Positions 10,308 to 21,239 of a stretch of 64,000 bases of DNA are shown in pieces. Within the stretch, counting starts at the first letter, position 1; every line of letters begins with the position of its first letter. The translations under genes and the position numbers were made by a program. This DNA is from Euryodendron excelsum (taxonomy: Eukaryota; Streptophyta; Magnoliopsida; Ericales; Pentaphylacaceae): NCBI GenBank assembly GCA_033060915.1, contig CM065379.1:34325318-34389317 (forward strand), written 5' to 3'. The notes beneath the pieces are model-generated. The model ran no database searches, was not told where the DNA came from, and was given only the letters and a program-made list of their open reading frames with translations.

Positions 10308-13300
10308 TATCGTGCCCAGATTTTTCGCACTCGAGGAATACTCACCCAAGCGGAAAAAATGTTGTACTCTCTCGTTAGAACTCACCCTCCTAAAAGAATG
10401 AGTGCGACTAGGTTTGAATTGAAAATAGGTTTGAATAAAGGGCTTTTGAAAAAGGTTCGGAGTCGCCACCTAACTTGATTAAGGTGAGTTAGGTCACCTA
10501 AAAACTAAGCATAATCCGAAAACTACACTTAGGGTTTTTTGAAAAACGATTTGAAAATATCTCCTCGAGAGAGGGTTTTTAAGAAAACAGGTTATTTGGC
10601 AACCTTTGGAAAACATTTAGCCCTTTTTTGAAAAATAACTCCATTTGGTCTTTGAAAACAGTGATTCTAGGTTCGAAGGTTGGTTACGTGTAGGGAAGAC
10701 GCACTAAGCTATCACCCTACCCCGCCCTTTCGGTACCTACATGTCAATCTACCCTAGATTCACTATGAAAGTCTTTAATTAACTATAATTCAACCCTATT
10801 TACTTTGAAAAAGAATGTTTGAAAACTAATTTAGTATGATGCATGATATGCAAGTGCAATAGAAAAGAATTGAAAAATAGATTTGGAAAGCGATTGATTT
10901 TATTTGAAAATAGATTTAAAGAGATAGAATTGAAATTAGAAAGTTTAAAAATTTGGAAATAGAAATTTTGAAATTGGAATTTTAGATTTGAAAAGATTTT
11001 GAAAACCGCACCCATGAGGGTGGAATTGAAAGCTTGAAAAGCATTGTGACCGCACCTATGAAGGTTGCCTACGTATCCCATTGGGGGAATCAGGTCAGTC
11101 GTAGTTCGGACCGAAGTCCGATTGAAAAGAGATTGATTTGAAGAGAGAAATTGGATTAGAAGAAAGAGACTTAATTGAAAACTAGATTTGATTTGGGATT
11201 AGAAGAGGAGATTGAATTTGAGAAGATTGGACTTGCTTTGGAAAGATTGATTCTGGAAAGACTTGGTTTTAGGAAACCTAGACTTAGGAAAGATAGGAGA
11301 CCTAGGAAAGACTAGATTGGAATGCTGGATTTGGAAAGATCTTGAAAGATTTGGAAACTTGGATTTAGGAAAAATTTAGATTAGGAAAGTTTCGAATTAG
11401 GAAAGTGTCATTTTTGGAAAGTTTGAAATTAGGAAAGTTTTAAAATTAGGAAAGTTTCATTTTTCGAAAGTTTTGGAATTAGGAAAGGTTAGAATTAGGA
11501 AAGTTTTGAATTAAGAAAGTTTTGAATTTTGAAATGTTTGAAAAAGGGAAGTTTTGAATTTGGAAAGTTTTGAATTTAGGAAAGATGTTGAAGTTTTGAA
11601 AAGATTTAGAATTTAGAAAGCTTGAAAGTTTAGAAAGATTTAACTTAAGAAGCTTTTGAATTTAGGAAACTTTGGATTTGAAAAGATTTGAAGTTTGGAA
11701 AGTTTAGGATTTAGAAAGTTTTAGAGTTTACAAAGATTTAAGATTTAGAAAATTTTAGAGTTTTAGAAAATCTTGAAATTAAGAAAGGTTTGAATTTAGA
11801 AAAGGTTTAAAAGCTTGAATTTAGAAAGTTAAGATTTGGAAAGGGGGTTGAATTAGGAAAGATTTTTATGTTCAAGTTTTTGGAAACTTAGGGTTTAAGA
11901 AAATGGAAGTTTAGGAAGGATTTGAATTAAGAAAAAAAAGTCGGATTAGGAAAGGATTGGATTTTGTTTCTAAAAGGGAAGGTTTGATTTCGTTTCCAAA
12001 GACGGAGGATAGGATCTAGTTTCCTAAACGGGGAGATTGGATTTGGCTTCCTAAAGCAAAGGTTTGATTTTGTTTCCTAAAGGGAAGATTTGATTTGGCA
12101 AGGATTTGGAAAGAGAGGTTTTAGAGACCCTAGATTTGAAAAATCATAGTTTTGACATAAAAAATAGGTTTTGGAAGCATGTATATTTTTGATGTGAAAA
12201 CATGAGGTTTTGGAAACCTAGGTTTGGGGCAAAGTTTGAAAATCATGTTTTTGGGAAGAAAATTAAGGTTTCCTAATTGTGGGCTCTAAGGCTTGATTTG
12301 GGCTCTAAGGAAAGAGCTTTTGGAAAGTGCGTTTTTGAAAACGAAGGCTTTCTAGAAGGGAATCCTAGGAAGGAGTTTTTGGAAAGTGTGTTTGAAGAGA
12401 GTTTTTGGAAAGAGATTTTAAAGAAGAGGAGTTTTTGGAAAGTATGTTTTTAGAAACGTAGATTTTGGAAAGAAGATCCTAGAGGAGAGTTTCTAGAAGA
12501 AAAATTTTGGGAAGAGAGTTTTTGGAAAGAGTTGTGGGGAACGTTTTTAGAAAGTGGATTTCGAAGAAAAGATTTTGGAGAGGAGTTGAAAAAGAGAGTT
12601 TTGAAAAATATATTTTTGGAGGGAGTTTTTGAAAACAATTTTGGAGAGGAGAGTTTTAGGGAAGTATGTTGAACAAGAGATTTTTAGGAAGGGATTTTTG
12701 AAGAGAGAGAGTTTTTTGGAAAGTATGAAAACGTCTCACTTTCCTAAAGCGATTCTAGCCAAAAGAGGGCTAGAACCACTTTAAGAAAGTGGTTTTGGAA
12801 AACAATAAGATTTGAAAATATAGACCAAAAAGGTCACTTTTAATGTAACACTTTCCTAAAGCAACCCTAGCCATGGAAAGGCTAGAATCACCCTAGAATT
12901 GTGGTTTTGAAAACATGTTTTTGAAAAAGAGATTTTGATGCAATTTTGAAAACAAATTTGAAAACGATTTGAAAAACAACTTTGAAAACGGTTTGTGGAA
13001 GATGCAAGACTATGATATGCACAATGCAATTTGGGGTCGTGAACATACAAGGTTAAGGCTTCACCACATAATCAAGGGGGCCGAACCCACGTGGTCTCTG
13101 GTTAGACTGGAAGAAAGCCCCCTACACGGTGACTCTCCAACAGTCTAATCCTACACATGGACCGGGAGTCTCCTTGTTTCAAGCATGCAAAGAAAGGGGG
13201 GGGGGGGGAAAGAGATGGGGGATTAAAATAAAGAAAACCCGAATGGGTTGGAGGGAGAAGAGAGAGGGGGAAGTACAGAAAATTAAAGAGAAAGCCTACC

Positions 13301-13635
13301 GTATGTCTTCTTTATTTTGCGCGTCGTGCAGTCTTCGGCCTTCGGTCTTCGTCTTGACCTTCTTCTTCAGTCTGCAAGAGTTGTCTTCAAGCTTTGGATG
13401 GCAGCTCTTCAAGTCTTCAAAGGATGGTTGAAGGCTAGTGTATGAGTGTATGGGGGAGTGTATGAGTGTATAGGAGGCTAGGGTTTGTGTATAGTGGCTA
13501 GGGTTTGGTGTAGAGTGGCTAGGGTTTGGAGAACCTAAAGAAACTAGGGTTTTTAGAGTTGCTCGAGCTTTGTATATCGAATTGTGTGATTTCTAGGTTA
13601 AGTTTGCAGACCCTTTTCACGTTGAATGAGGCTCT

Positions 13636-13758
13636 GTATTTATAGAAGGAGGACAAACCTGGCGCCTGTTGCAGTGGCGCCAGGGCAAATTTTACACTGG
13701 CGCCACTCCTAGTGGCGCCAGGCCATTTTTTTGGCTTAGCGCCACTACTAGTGGCGCC
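13636..13758 (-). promoter_or_regulatory. S1 core promoter: TATA box with five GGCGCC palindromes
   Basis: TATA (CTATAAATAC on minus) is at 13636-13645. Upstream in the LTR sense, GGCGCC lies at 13661, 13676, 13699, 13714 and 13753. Several are arranged as inverted pairs of the form TGGCGCCAC..GTGGCGCCA. The other LTRs keep the arrangement with CpG decay. The core resembles E2F-type sites (TTTGGCGC); this is an inference. Confidence 0.6.
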
Positions 13759-14590
13759 AGCCAATTAGGAAAAATTTAAGGTCGGCAAGCAACGTATCTT
13801 TGACTAGATTTGGGCGCCTGTACTAGTGACTACCATGCAATTTTTAGCCTGGCTTCACTAGGAGTGACTCCGGAAAGTCCGGGAATGATTTGAAGGAGTC
13901 GGGAATGACCCGGAAGGCCGGAAAGGAGCAGGAACACTTAAAATAGTGTCCTGGAGGTATTTGACTTGGAAAGTGAGGATAAGGTGGGTCGGAAAGGTTG
14001 ACCGGGCCTTTAGGGGCAAAACGGTCAATCGGACCGGAAAACTGCCGGGGCGAACCGGGATTGTCCCGGAAAAAGACTTGGGATCTGGAAACATTATTTA
14101 GAATGTTCCCAGAGGTTGCCGGTTTGATTCCCAGAGCCGGCGTGGTCGGAAAAGGAGACCGGCCCACCAGGGGCAAAACGGTTATTTTGTACCAGGTTTG
14201 CCGGAACTGACTCGGAATGGTCCGGAAAGGTAAAGGAAGGTCGAGAACACTATAAAAAGTATTCTCGGGATGTTACCGGTTTGATACCCAGAGCCGGTGT
14301 GGTCGAAGAAAGAGACCGGCCCTCCAGGAGCAAAACGGTCATTTTGTACCGGGTTGGCCGGAACTGACTCGGAATGATCTGGAAAGGTAAAGGAAGATTG
14401 AGAATACTATAAAAAGTAGTCTCAGGGGGTTACCGGTTTGATACCCAGAGCCGGTGTGGTTCCCGAGGCATTTGGATGCTTAGGGGCAAAATGGTCATCT
14501 TGACCGGAAAGTCTCGGAAAAGGTCCTAAGGGTAGTCTGGTCATTTTTCACCGAAGTGAGCTAACATATACGGGTGTTGACCTAGGTTTT

Positions 14591-15127
14591 GAGTGTCTCC
14601 GCCACTCTAACGGTGTGAGTATTTCCGCTACTCGAACGGGGTTGATGATCTGTGAGTATTTCCGTTACTCGGACGGGGTTGAGTATTTCTGCTACTCGAA
14701 CGGGGTTGAGTATTTCCGCTACTCGGACGGGGTTGATGATTTGGGAGTATTTTCGCTACTCGGACGGGGTTGATGATTTGGGAGTATTTCCGTTACTCGG
14801 ACGGGGTTGAGTATTTCCGCTACTCTAACGGTTTTATGAGTATTTCCACTACTCTAACGGTTTTGTGAGTGTTTCCGCCACTCTAACGGTTCTGTGAGTA
14901 GTTTTGCTACTCGGACCGTCTCGAGGAATAAACTGTCTCGAGAGAGAGATTGGAAAGGGGTCTTACCGTCTCCTAAGAGACGTGCCTGGATTGTGAGTGT
15001 TTCCGCCACTCTAACGGTTTTGTGAGTACTTTCGCTACTCTAACGGTTCTGTGAGTACTTCCGCTACTCTAACGGTTTTGTGAGTGTTTCCGCCACTCTA
15101 ACGGTTCTGTGAGTAGTTTTGCTACTC
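14591..15127 (-). repeat. Array of 16 short dyads in the U3 of S1
   Basis: Each 17-bp unit has 5-bp inverted arms around a 7-bp centre: GAGTATTTCCGCTACTC or GAGTGTTTCCGCCACTC on the plus strand. Units start at 14591, 14617, 14654, 14681, 14708, 14745, 14782, 14809, 14838, 14867, 14896, 14995, 15024, 15053, 15082 and 15111. All 16 keep perfectly complementary arms. The other LTRs have only two to five units. Confidence 0.9.
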
Positions 15128-15368
15128 GGACCGTCTCGAGGAATAAACTGTCTCGAGAGAGGGATTGGGATTGGAATAAGAAAGGACAATGCCCCTAAGG
15201 GCATTTTGGTCATTTTGCCTCTATTTGGGCCTGACAGGCCCGTGAAGTGATGGAAAGACGGAATTTGGACCTAGAGGATTGGTTTCGATTGGAACATGCC
15301 CAAAATGACTTGAAAACAAGTCTGGACGGAGTGTAGACTGCCGAGCGGTCAAAAATGGGGTGCTTACA

Positions 15369-15373
15369 AATAC
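15369..15373. repeat. Right copy of target site duplication AATAC (S1)
   Basis: Identical to 10303-10307; it directly abuts the right end of S1. Confidence 0.9.
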
Positions 15374-16110
15374 ACTCCCCAAGGCATGATGAAAGCAGTC
15401 TTTTCTTAATCTTCTTCAACTAACTTGATTTGGTTGTATCCCAAAAAGCCGTCCATGAAGGAAAACATTTCATGACCAGCCGTATTGTCAACAAGCAAGT
15501 CTATGTCTGGGAGAGGAAAATCATCCTTTAGATTGGCCTTATTGAGATCCCAAAAATCGATACCCATCAACACTTTGCTGTCTTTCTTGGGAACAGGGAC
15601 AATGTTAGCCAACTATTGGGGGTACTCTATTACTTGCAAAATCCTGCTTGGAACTGTTTAATCACTTATTCTTTAATCTTCAGACTCCATTCTGGCTTTA
15701 GTCTCCTTAACTTTTTCTTAAAGGGTTTCATTTGTGGGTCTAAAGGTAATCTATGTTCAACAATAGATTCATCCAGCCAAAGCATATCTTGATAAGACTA
15801 AGTGAAAACATCTAGGTATACGCATAATAGTTCCAATAATTCTTTACGCTGCCATTGATCTAATCCTATATTAATTTTGAGTTCTTTTGGATCCCCTTCA
15901 TCCCCCAAATTAACTATTTTTGTCTCCTTGATGTTTGGGGTGTTACGATTCTCATATCGTTATATTTGTTCTAGAATTTCCTTTGGTATTTCTTCTAAAT
16001 AATTCGCATCCACTGTAATTCCCAGTTGTTGGTAATCAAACTCGGTGTTAAAGTCATTATTTGTCAGGATTGGCATTCTTTGCATTAGTTGAGTAAGGCG
16101 TCAGATGCAA
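15374..16110 (-). pseudogene. Reverse transcriptase N-terminal half of element M, broken
   Basis: On the minus strand, the stretch from about 16100 reads as the protease-RT linker and RT start of a gypsy polyprotein. A VEHRLPLDP motif lies near 15755. The open part 15612-15406 contains VPVPKKDSKV, DLNKAN, DDFPLPDIDLLVDNTAG and FSFMDGFLGYNQI, with the first catalytic Asp in FMDG. A stop after VEED at about 15405 and several earlier stops break it. It ends at the S1 insertion and continues at 10302. Confidence 0.85.
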
Positions 16111-16254
16111 GGGTCCTTGACATAAAAAATAGTGTGCAATGAATAAAAAATATATATTTTTTTTCATAACAATAAATTGATTTAAAAGCATAAGACAAGT
16201 AAATTAGAAAGACAGAGTTTGTTTATGGCAAGTCAGATGCTCTGGGATTTTGCT

Positions 16255-16945
16255 CTAGCGAGCTTTGTACTGAAACTTGCGGGCATGGATGATGTCCTTG
16301 TTGGCCCAATTATACAAGTTCTTGCTTGGCAGCATTGCTCGAATGGACCCATCTTGAGTTATTCCAATGTCAACCATCATGACGGGTGTAACTTTTTGAA
16401 CTTTCCTCTTCTTCGGACCTTTATCTGATACAGACACTCCCTTTCCCATATCTAATTGCTTGAATTGATCCAAGATTTCTGTGGTAGCTTTTTTGCCAGC
16501 CCTCTTCCTCTATGCTGCTTCTCTTCTCTCTTTTCTTGTAGGTTCATACCTCAACCCAAGGGTAGGTTTAGTCGACGGTATTTCTATGACCTCAGGCCTT
16601 CCTTGTAAATACTTCTCTAAGCCTTTCCCCGGATGGAATCCATTTGTTTTGAAGTAACGTGCTATCATCTGAGAATTTCGGGAATATTTCAGTTCCACTT
16701 GATCTTCCTTCTGTACGAAAGTGATATCTTCAAATGACTGAATGCAAAAGGGCAATTTAGTGTTAGGTGGAACGATATCAACTTTGTATATGGTAAACTC
16801 TTTTTCAGCGAAAACAGAAATATCTTGGAGCTTATGATGAGCTTGACTTTCTGATGAAGGCTAAAAGGGATTGTGACTGCTGAGTGAATCCAAGGTTATC
16901 CTAACAACAAATTATAGCCAGCCGAAATATGCAGAAAGTTACTGG
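16255..16945 (-). pseudogene. Protease-to-RT spacer of element M with a G-patch-like motif, broken
   Basis: Open stretches 16755-16510 and 16473-16255 are in the same frame, separated by a stop near 16508. The first contains NGFHPGKGLEKYLQG followed by GLRYEPT, the glycine-spaced pattern seen in this position in Tat/Ogre polyproteins and resembling a G-patch. The second is a basic, proline-poor linker leading toward RT. The stretch 16756-16945 keeps the end of the protease domain in another frame, with stops. The role of the G-patch-like part in these elements is not known; it may bind nucleic acid. Confidence 0.6.
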
Positions 16946-16947
16946 GC

Positions 16948-17235
16948 CTATCTCAACGGGCATTTCAATTTTCCCATATTTTCCCTCCAGGAACCATCAA
17001 AGGCACAGATGACAGTATTGTTATTATTCATATAGGTTTTGTCCATTCCAAGCCTTTCTAGAGTAGAATATGACCAAACATTCAAAGCTGACCCATTATC
17101 TATTAGTACTTTGGCCACTATTTTGCCTTTTGTTTTTACAACGACATGTAAAGCACGGGTATGACCTGTTCCGTCAGCAAGGATCTTGTTATCAGAGAAA
17201 GTAATGATATTCAGAGCCATGATGAGGCTCACCAT
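16948..17235 (-). pseudogene. Aspartic protease of element M (partial, broken)
   Basis: The active-site motif is VLIDNGSALNV near 17115, with the usual ALHVVVKTKGKIVAK strand before it and a FDGSW-type turn after it. It would cut the polyprotein. Reading is joined to gag by a one-base frameshift near 17232, and a stop at 16948 truncates it. The LLGR-type second half of the domain is only visible in another frame at about 16930-16860. Confidence 0.8.
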
Positions 17236-18071
17236 ATTATGTAAGTTATCTGGCGTGAAATTTCAGGCACATGAGCATATTTGAGGATCCTTAACAAAGC
17301 ATCCCGGTGTACTTCAGAAGTGAGTAGCAAGCTTAACATCAAAATATGGGCCGAGGCTTTTCTAAGTTGTTCCATGATGTTGTAGTCAACCTTTCCCAAA
17401 GCTTTGGTAAAGTTTGATATCTCTAGATCTGTTGGTTGGTTGGAGCTTTCTCCCTCTTTATCTTTTCCCTTCCTCTTTCTTTCCACTTCAATAGAGGTGT
17501 AGAGTCGCCCTGACCGGGTCATCCCTCCTATTTCTGCTACAGGCTTCTCGATGCTTTTATCAGGTGGGTAATTCCATGGGACACTATGAAAACTGGATAT
17601 TGGCAATTGGGTTATAACAGGAAGAGTTATCTTTGGGTTTATGGGTAAAGGGATTACCACAGGTGAAAGATTGGTGAGAACGAGTAAGGTGGTAGGCACA
17701 ATTGGTTTCTTTGGTAGGACTATGGGTAATATGGGTCATATGGCTCCTTGGGTGTTCGTTTGTGGTTGAGGCCTAGCCATGGCAACCATGAGTTCAGGTT
17801 CAAGCAAAGGAGTAAGGATGAGGCGGTAATAAGGAGGATTAAGTAAGGTTTCAATGGTTAGGTTCATGTTGGATTGATAAGGTTGTATGGTTAAGAGGGA
17901 ATGGTCTGGGTATTCGGGTTCGTTTAGGACATAAGTCGTCCCATTTGGAATTGCAATAGATGGGTTATACGGGGTGCCTCTGCTAGAATTCTTGCTTTCC
18001 AATGGTATATTCTCTTGCAGCTTGTGAATCATAGCCTTTACTAGTACGGAAGATGTTGAACTAGCATTCAT
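17229..18071 (-). pseudogene. Gag-side ORF start of element M (shortened)
   Basis: The ATG at 18071 (MNASSTSSVLV) follows a TTTATAG acceptor-like site. One frame runs to 17229, about 281 codons, with a single TGA at about 17737, probably a C-to-T change. The C-terminal part carries MTRSGRLYT and then MEQLRKASAHILMLSLLLTSEVHRDALLRIL in two adjoining pieces; this segment precedes the protease in Ogre/Tat polyproteins. I do not see the usual central gag (capsid) domain, and the N-terminal part is far shorter than the several hundred residues expected, so an internal deletion is likely. Confidence 0.7.
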
Positions 18072-18645
18072 TTTCCTTGCCTATAAAGATGAAATGAAAA
18101 CAAGGACACCGGTCGCAAGTTAGTGTTTGATTTTAAAAAGTCTTATGCGATGCATGTCCTAAGGAGGTCCCATCTTGAGAGGGAAACTAAATATGATGGC
18201 TTTGGCTCACTTTTGGGAGATAGGGGTTTTGCCCCTATAGGCCGGTTCCTTACGGTCAAGTGGAAACATTTGTTCATACATTCATTCATAAATAAGGAAG
18301 TCCCTTGAACCTTAGAGTTTAAATACAACAAAATTGAAGTACATTATAATAGAGGGGAGAGGGAACAATTTCTTTGGAATTTCCACCTATCTACTTTTCC
18401 ATGGGAGATCCTAAACTACTCTTGAGTCTTTAGATTCGCCTTCTTTGAGCTTGATGTTGAGGAGGTCATTAAGAGACCATGTTTGATTGCCTCATTGTCT
18501 TCTTGGCAATCCTATCTCTGTGAGCATAGAGGGATTGGAGCCCCTCTTATGGAATGACTTGAAATGCATGTAATGAGAGCCCTTAGGGTTATATGGGAGC
18601 CCTTAAGATTTTGGGTAGGTTTAATGTAAGGGAAAGTGAACTTGG
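18072..18645 (-). other. Leader (5' UTR) of element M, gag-proximal part
   Basis: Non-coding. It matches the leader of P in inverted orientation (24370-25010), including CTACTCTTGAGTCTT and AGAGGGATTGG landmarks. On the minus strand it ends in a pyrimidine-rich stretch and TTTATAG just before the gag ATG. It is cut at 18645 by insertion of P. Confidence 0.8.
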
Positions 18646-20293
18646 TGTAAGCACCCCATTATTGCCCGCTTGGCAATCTCCGGTTCGACCGAACACATAT
18701 TCAAATTGACATAGGCATGTTTGAGTTCAAATACTTAATTCGATCAATCAATCATTTCTTTGGCCCGTTAGGCTTAATAGAGGCAAAATGACCAAAATGC
18801 CCTTGTGGCATTGCTCGGTCCATTCATTGGCACGTCTTCTTGAAGACAGTAAGTCCTCATTTTAATCTCAATTCCTAGTTCAAAATCCAGTTCCAATCCA
18901 ATTTCAATTAAATTTGGCACGCCTTTTGAGAAAGTTGATCCTTCAAGCAGTAAAACCATTCAATTCAGCACATTTTTTAAGAAAACTCTTCGGAACAGTA
19001 AGTCCCTTCAAACCCGTCAACTGGGATGAAACCCAAGTCCCCGAGATGTTATAACGGTCCACCTTTGGCCCCTGCTAGCCCGCCAATGAAGAATGTCCAT
19101 TATTTGGCACATTTTTTGAGAAAGTTGATTCCTCAAACGATAAGTCCACATAGCAGCTTTCTGATATTAGGCAGTCTCCAAAATGAATGCGAACCATTAG
19201 AGTGGTGGAAACACTTGCAAACATCCCAACCGTCAAAGTGGTGGAAACACTCGTAAACAGATCAACATTGGGAATTGCCAAGAAACCCCTTATGTCACGA
19301 GACCGAACTCACCTCTTGGCTGTGATACGTTTACCAAAGGATGAGATACCTTTGGAAACCAACTCATCATAGACTATTAGAGTGGCGGAAATACTCAGAA
19401 CCCAGGTCAACACCAGTGCCTGCTAGCCCACTCTAGTGAAAAATAACCAAACTGCCCCTTGGGCCATTTTCAGCATGCTTCTCGAAAAAGTACCTAAGTC
19501 TTTAGAGCGGTAAGTCCACCCATTCAAGATTGTCCCAAAAATGATCCGGTATGTTCAAATGCCTTCTAGTTGGTTCCGGACTAATTCTAGGACCATTTGG
19601 TCAAAATGACTATTTTGCCCATAGGCATCCTAATGCCTATGAGAACCACACCGACTCTGGGTATCAAAACAGTAAACTTTCGAGAATGCTTCTAGTAGTA
19701 CTCATGACCTTTCAATGCATTTTCGGATCGTTTTGAGTCAATTCCAGCAAGCCCGATGTAAAATGACTGTTTTGCCCTTGGTGGGCCGGTTGCCTTTTCC
19801 AACCACACTGGCTTTGGGTATCAAACCGACACTCCCTTGGAATACTCTGGATAGTGTTTTCAACCTTAAAATCTGCTCATGAGTCATTCCAAATCCATTC
19901 CAATAATTTTTTGGTCTAGTTGACCATTTTGCCCCTGATAGCTCGGTCGACAATTCTGACCTTATTTTTCAAGTTCGTTACCCCTGGGACACTATTTCAA
20001 GGGTTTCCACCCATTTCTAGCCTTCCGGACCATTCTCAACCTTCCAAAGCATTCCCGAATCTTCTGGACTCAATCCTAGTAGAGCCAAGCCAAAAATTGC
20101 ATAGCAGTCACTAATACAGACACCCAAATCTTTTGCCTTGTGTATCAAGGCTTGAAAGATACGTTACTTGCCGACCTTAAGACTTTCCTAAGTGGCTGGC
20201 GCCAAGCAAAAAATTGGCCTGGTGCCACTCCTAGTAGTGCTAGAAAGAATTTTAACCTAGCGCCACTATAACAGCCGCTAGGTCAATATTTGT

Positions 20294-20303
20294 CTATAAA
20301 TAC
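20294..20303 (+). promoter_or_regulatory. TATA box of the P 5' LTR
   Basis: CTATAAATAC, followed within about 130 bases by repeated AAACCCTA (telo-box type) motifs. Equivalent boxes lie at 32276-32285 (P 3' LTR), 38020-38029 (S2), 45689-45698 (S3) and, on minus, 49845-49855 (LTR_B). Confidence 0.7.
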
Positions 20304-20646
20304 AGAGCCTCCCCCTACACGAAAGGGGTCAGCAATCTAACTCCAGAAACTCTATCTCTCAATATATAGACTTCGAACTCTCTCCAAACCCTAGTTTTCT
20401 TAGGCTTCTTCAAAACCCTAGCTCCCATACACTTTAACCTTAGCATACATACATTCTATACACGCCTATGCGAGCCTCCAAGCCGACCATTGAAAACTCA
20501 AGTTGCTGCAATCTTAAAGATCAAAGCAACATCAAGCAAATAAAAAAAGACACAAGGTTGGTTTTCTACTTACGTTTACGCAATTCCCCCATTCTCTCTT
20601 CTCTCTCCTAACCCCTTGGTTTTTCTTCTATTTTAATCTCCTATCT

Positions 20647-20677
<31 letters not shown>

Positions 20678-21239
20678 CTTTCATGTATGCTTGAAACAAG
20701 GGTTTTCCCAGTTCATGTGTAGGAAGAATGGTTGAAAGTCACCGTGTCAGGGGATTTCTTCTAATTCAACCTTAGACTATGTGGATTTGGCCCCCTTGAT
20801 TATGTGGTAAATCCTAGACCCTATATGTTCACGAACCGACTTACATTATGTATATCATACTCATACATCTCTTCAAAATTGTTTTCTAAACTCGTTTTCA
20901 AAACTTGCATCAAAATCTTTTACAAAACTTGCATTAAAAATCTTCTCTTTCAAACTTGTTTTCAAAAATCACAATCTTAAGATGATTCTAACCATTACAC
21001 GATTAGGGTTGTTTTGGAAAATTGTCACATAAGCTTTGGGTGTAAACCCTAAAATCGATTTTATCAAAATCACAATCCTAAGGTGATGTTAGCCATTCCA
21101 TGGTTAGGGTTACTTTAGAAAGGTATTATAGTTAATGAGACCAATATGGTCCATACTTTTAAATCTTTATTGTTTTCAAAACCACAATCCTAGAATGGTT
21201 CTAATCTTCTTATGGTTAGAGTCGTTCTAAGAAAGTGAG

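Larger units (their letters stand above)
10308..15368 (-). mobile_element. S1: solo LTR of the Tat family inside the M reverse transcriptase
   Basis: A 5,061-bp LTR in minus orientation, TGTAAGCACCCC at 15368 to GGGCACGATA at 10308. It is flanked on both sides by AATAC (10303-10307 and 15369-15373), a 5-bp target duplication. No internal region remains, so intra-element LTR recombination probably removed it. Removing S1 and one AATAC joins a TrpGly-containing RT motif directly to YKVMPFGL, which confirms the insertion point. Inside are the U3 dyad array (14591-15127), five GGCGCC palindromes (13661-13758), a TATA box (13636-13645), TAGGGTTT boxes (13482-13552), G13 (13196-13208) and a GGAAAGTTT-rich 11100-12720 part. 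It encodes no protein. Confidence 0.93.

Noticed and set aside
9935..10378. A 147-codon plus-strand open frame over the RT of M
   Set aside because: It is antisense to recognisable RT motifs (YVDDM, VMPFGL), has no domain of its own, and runs into the S1 LTR.
13129..13431. A 100-codon open frame in S1 that could be a small host gene
   Set aside because: It spans the poly-G tract and R region of an LTR, and the equivalent sequence is not open in the other LTR copies.
14591..15127. CRISPR-like array of regular short repeats
   Set aside because: The units are tandem dyads with similar spacers, inside a plant LTR with a target duplication; there are no unique spacers and no cas genes.
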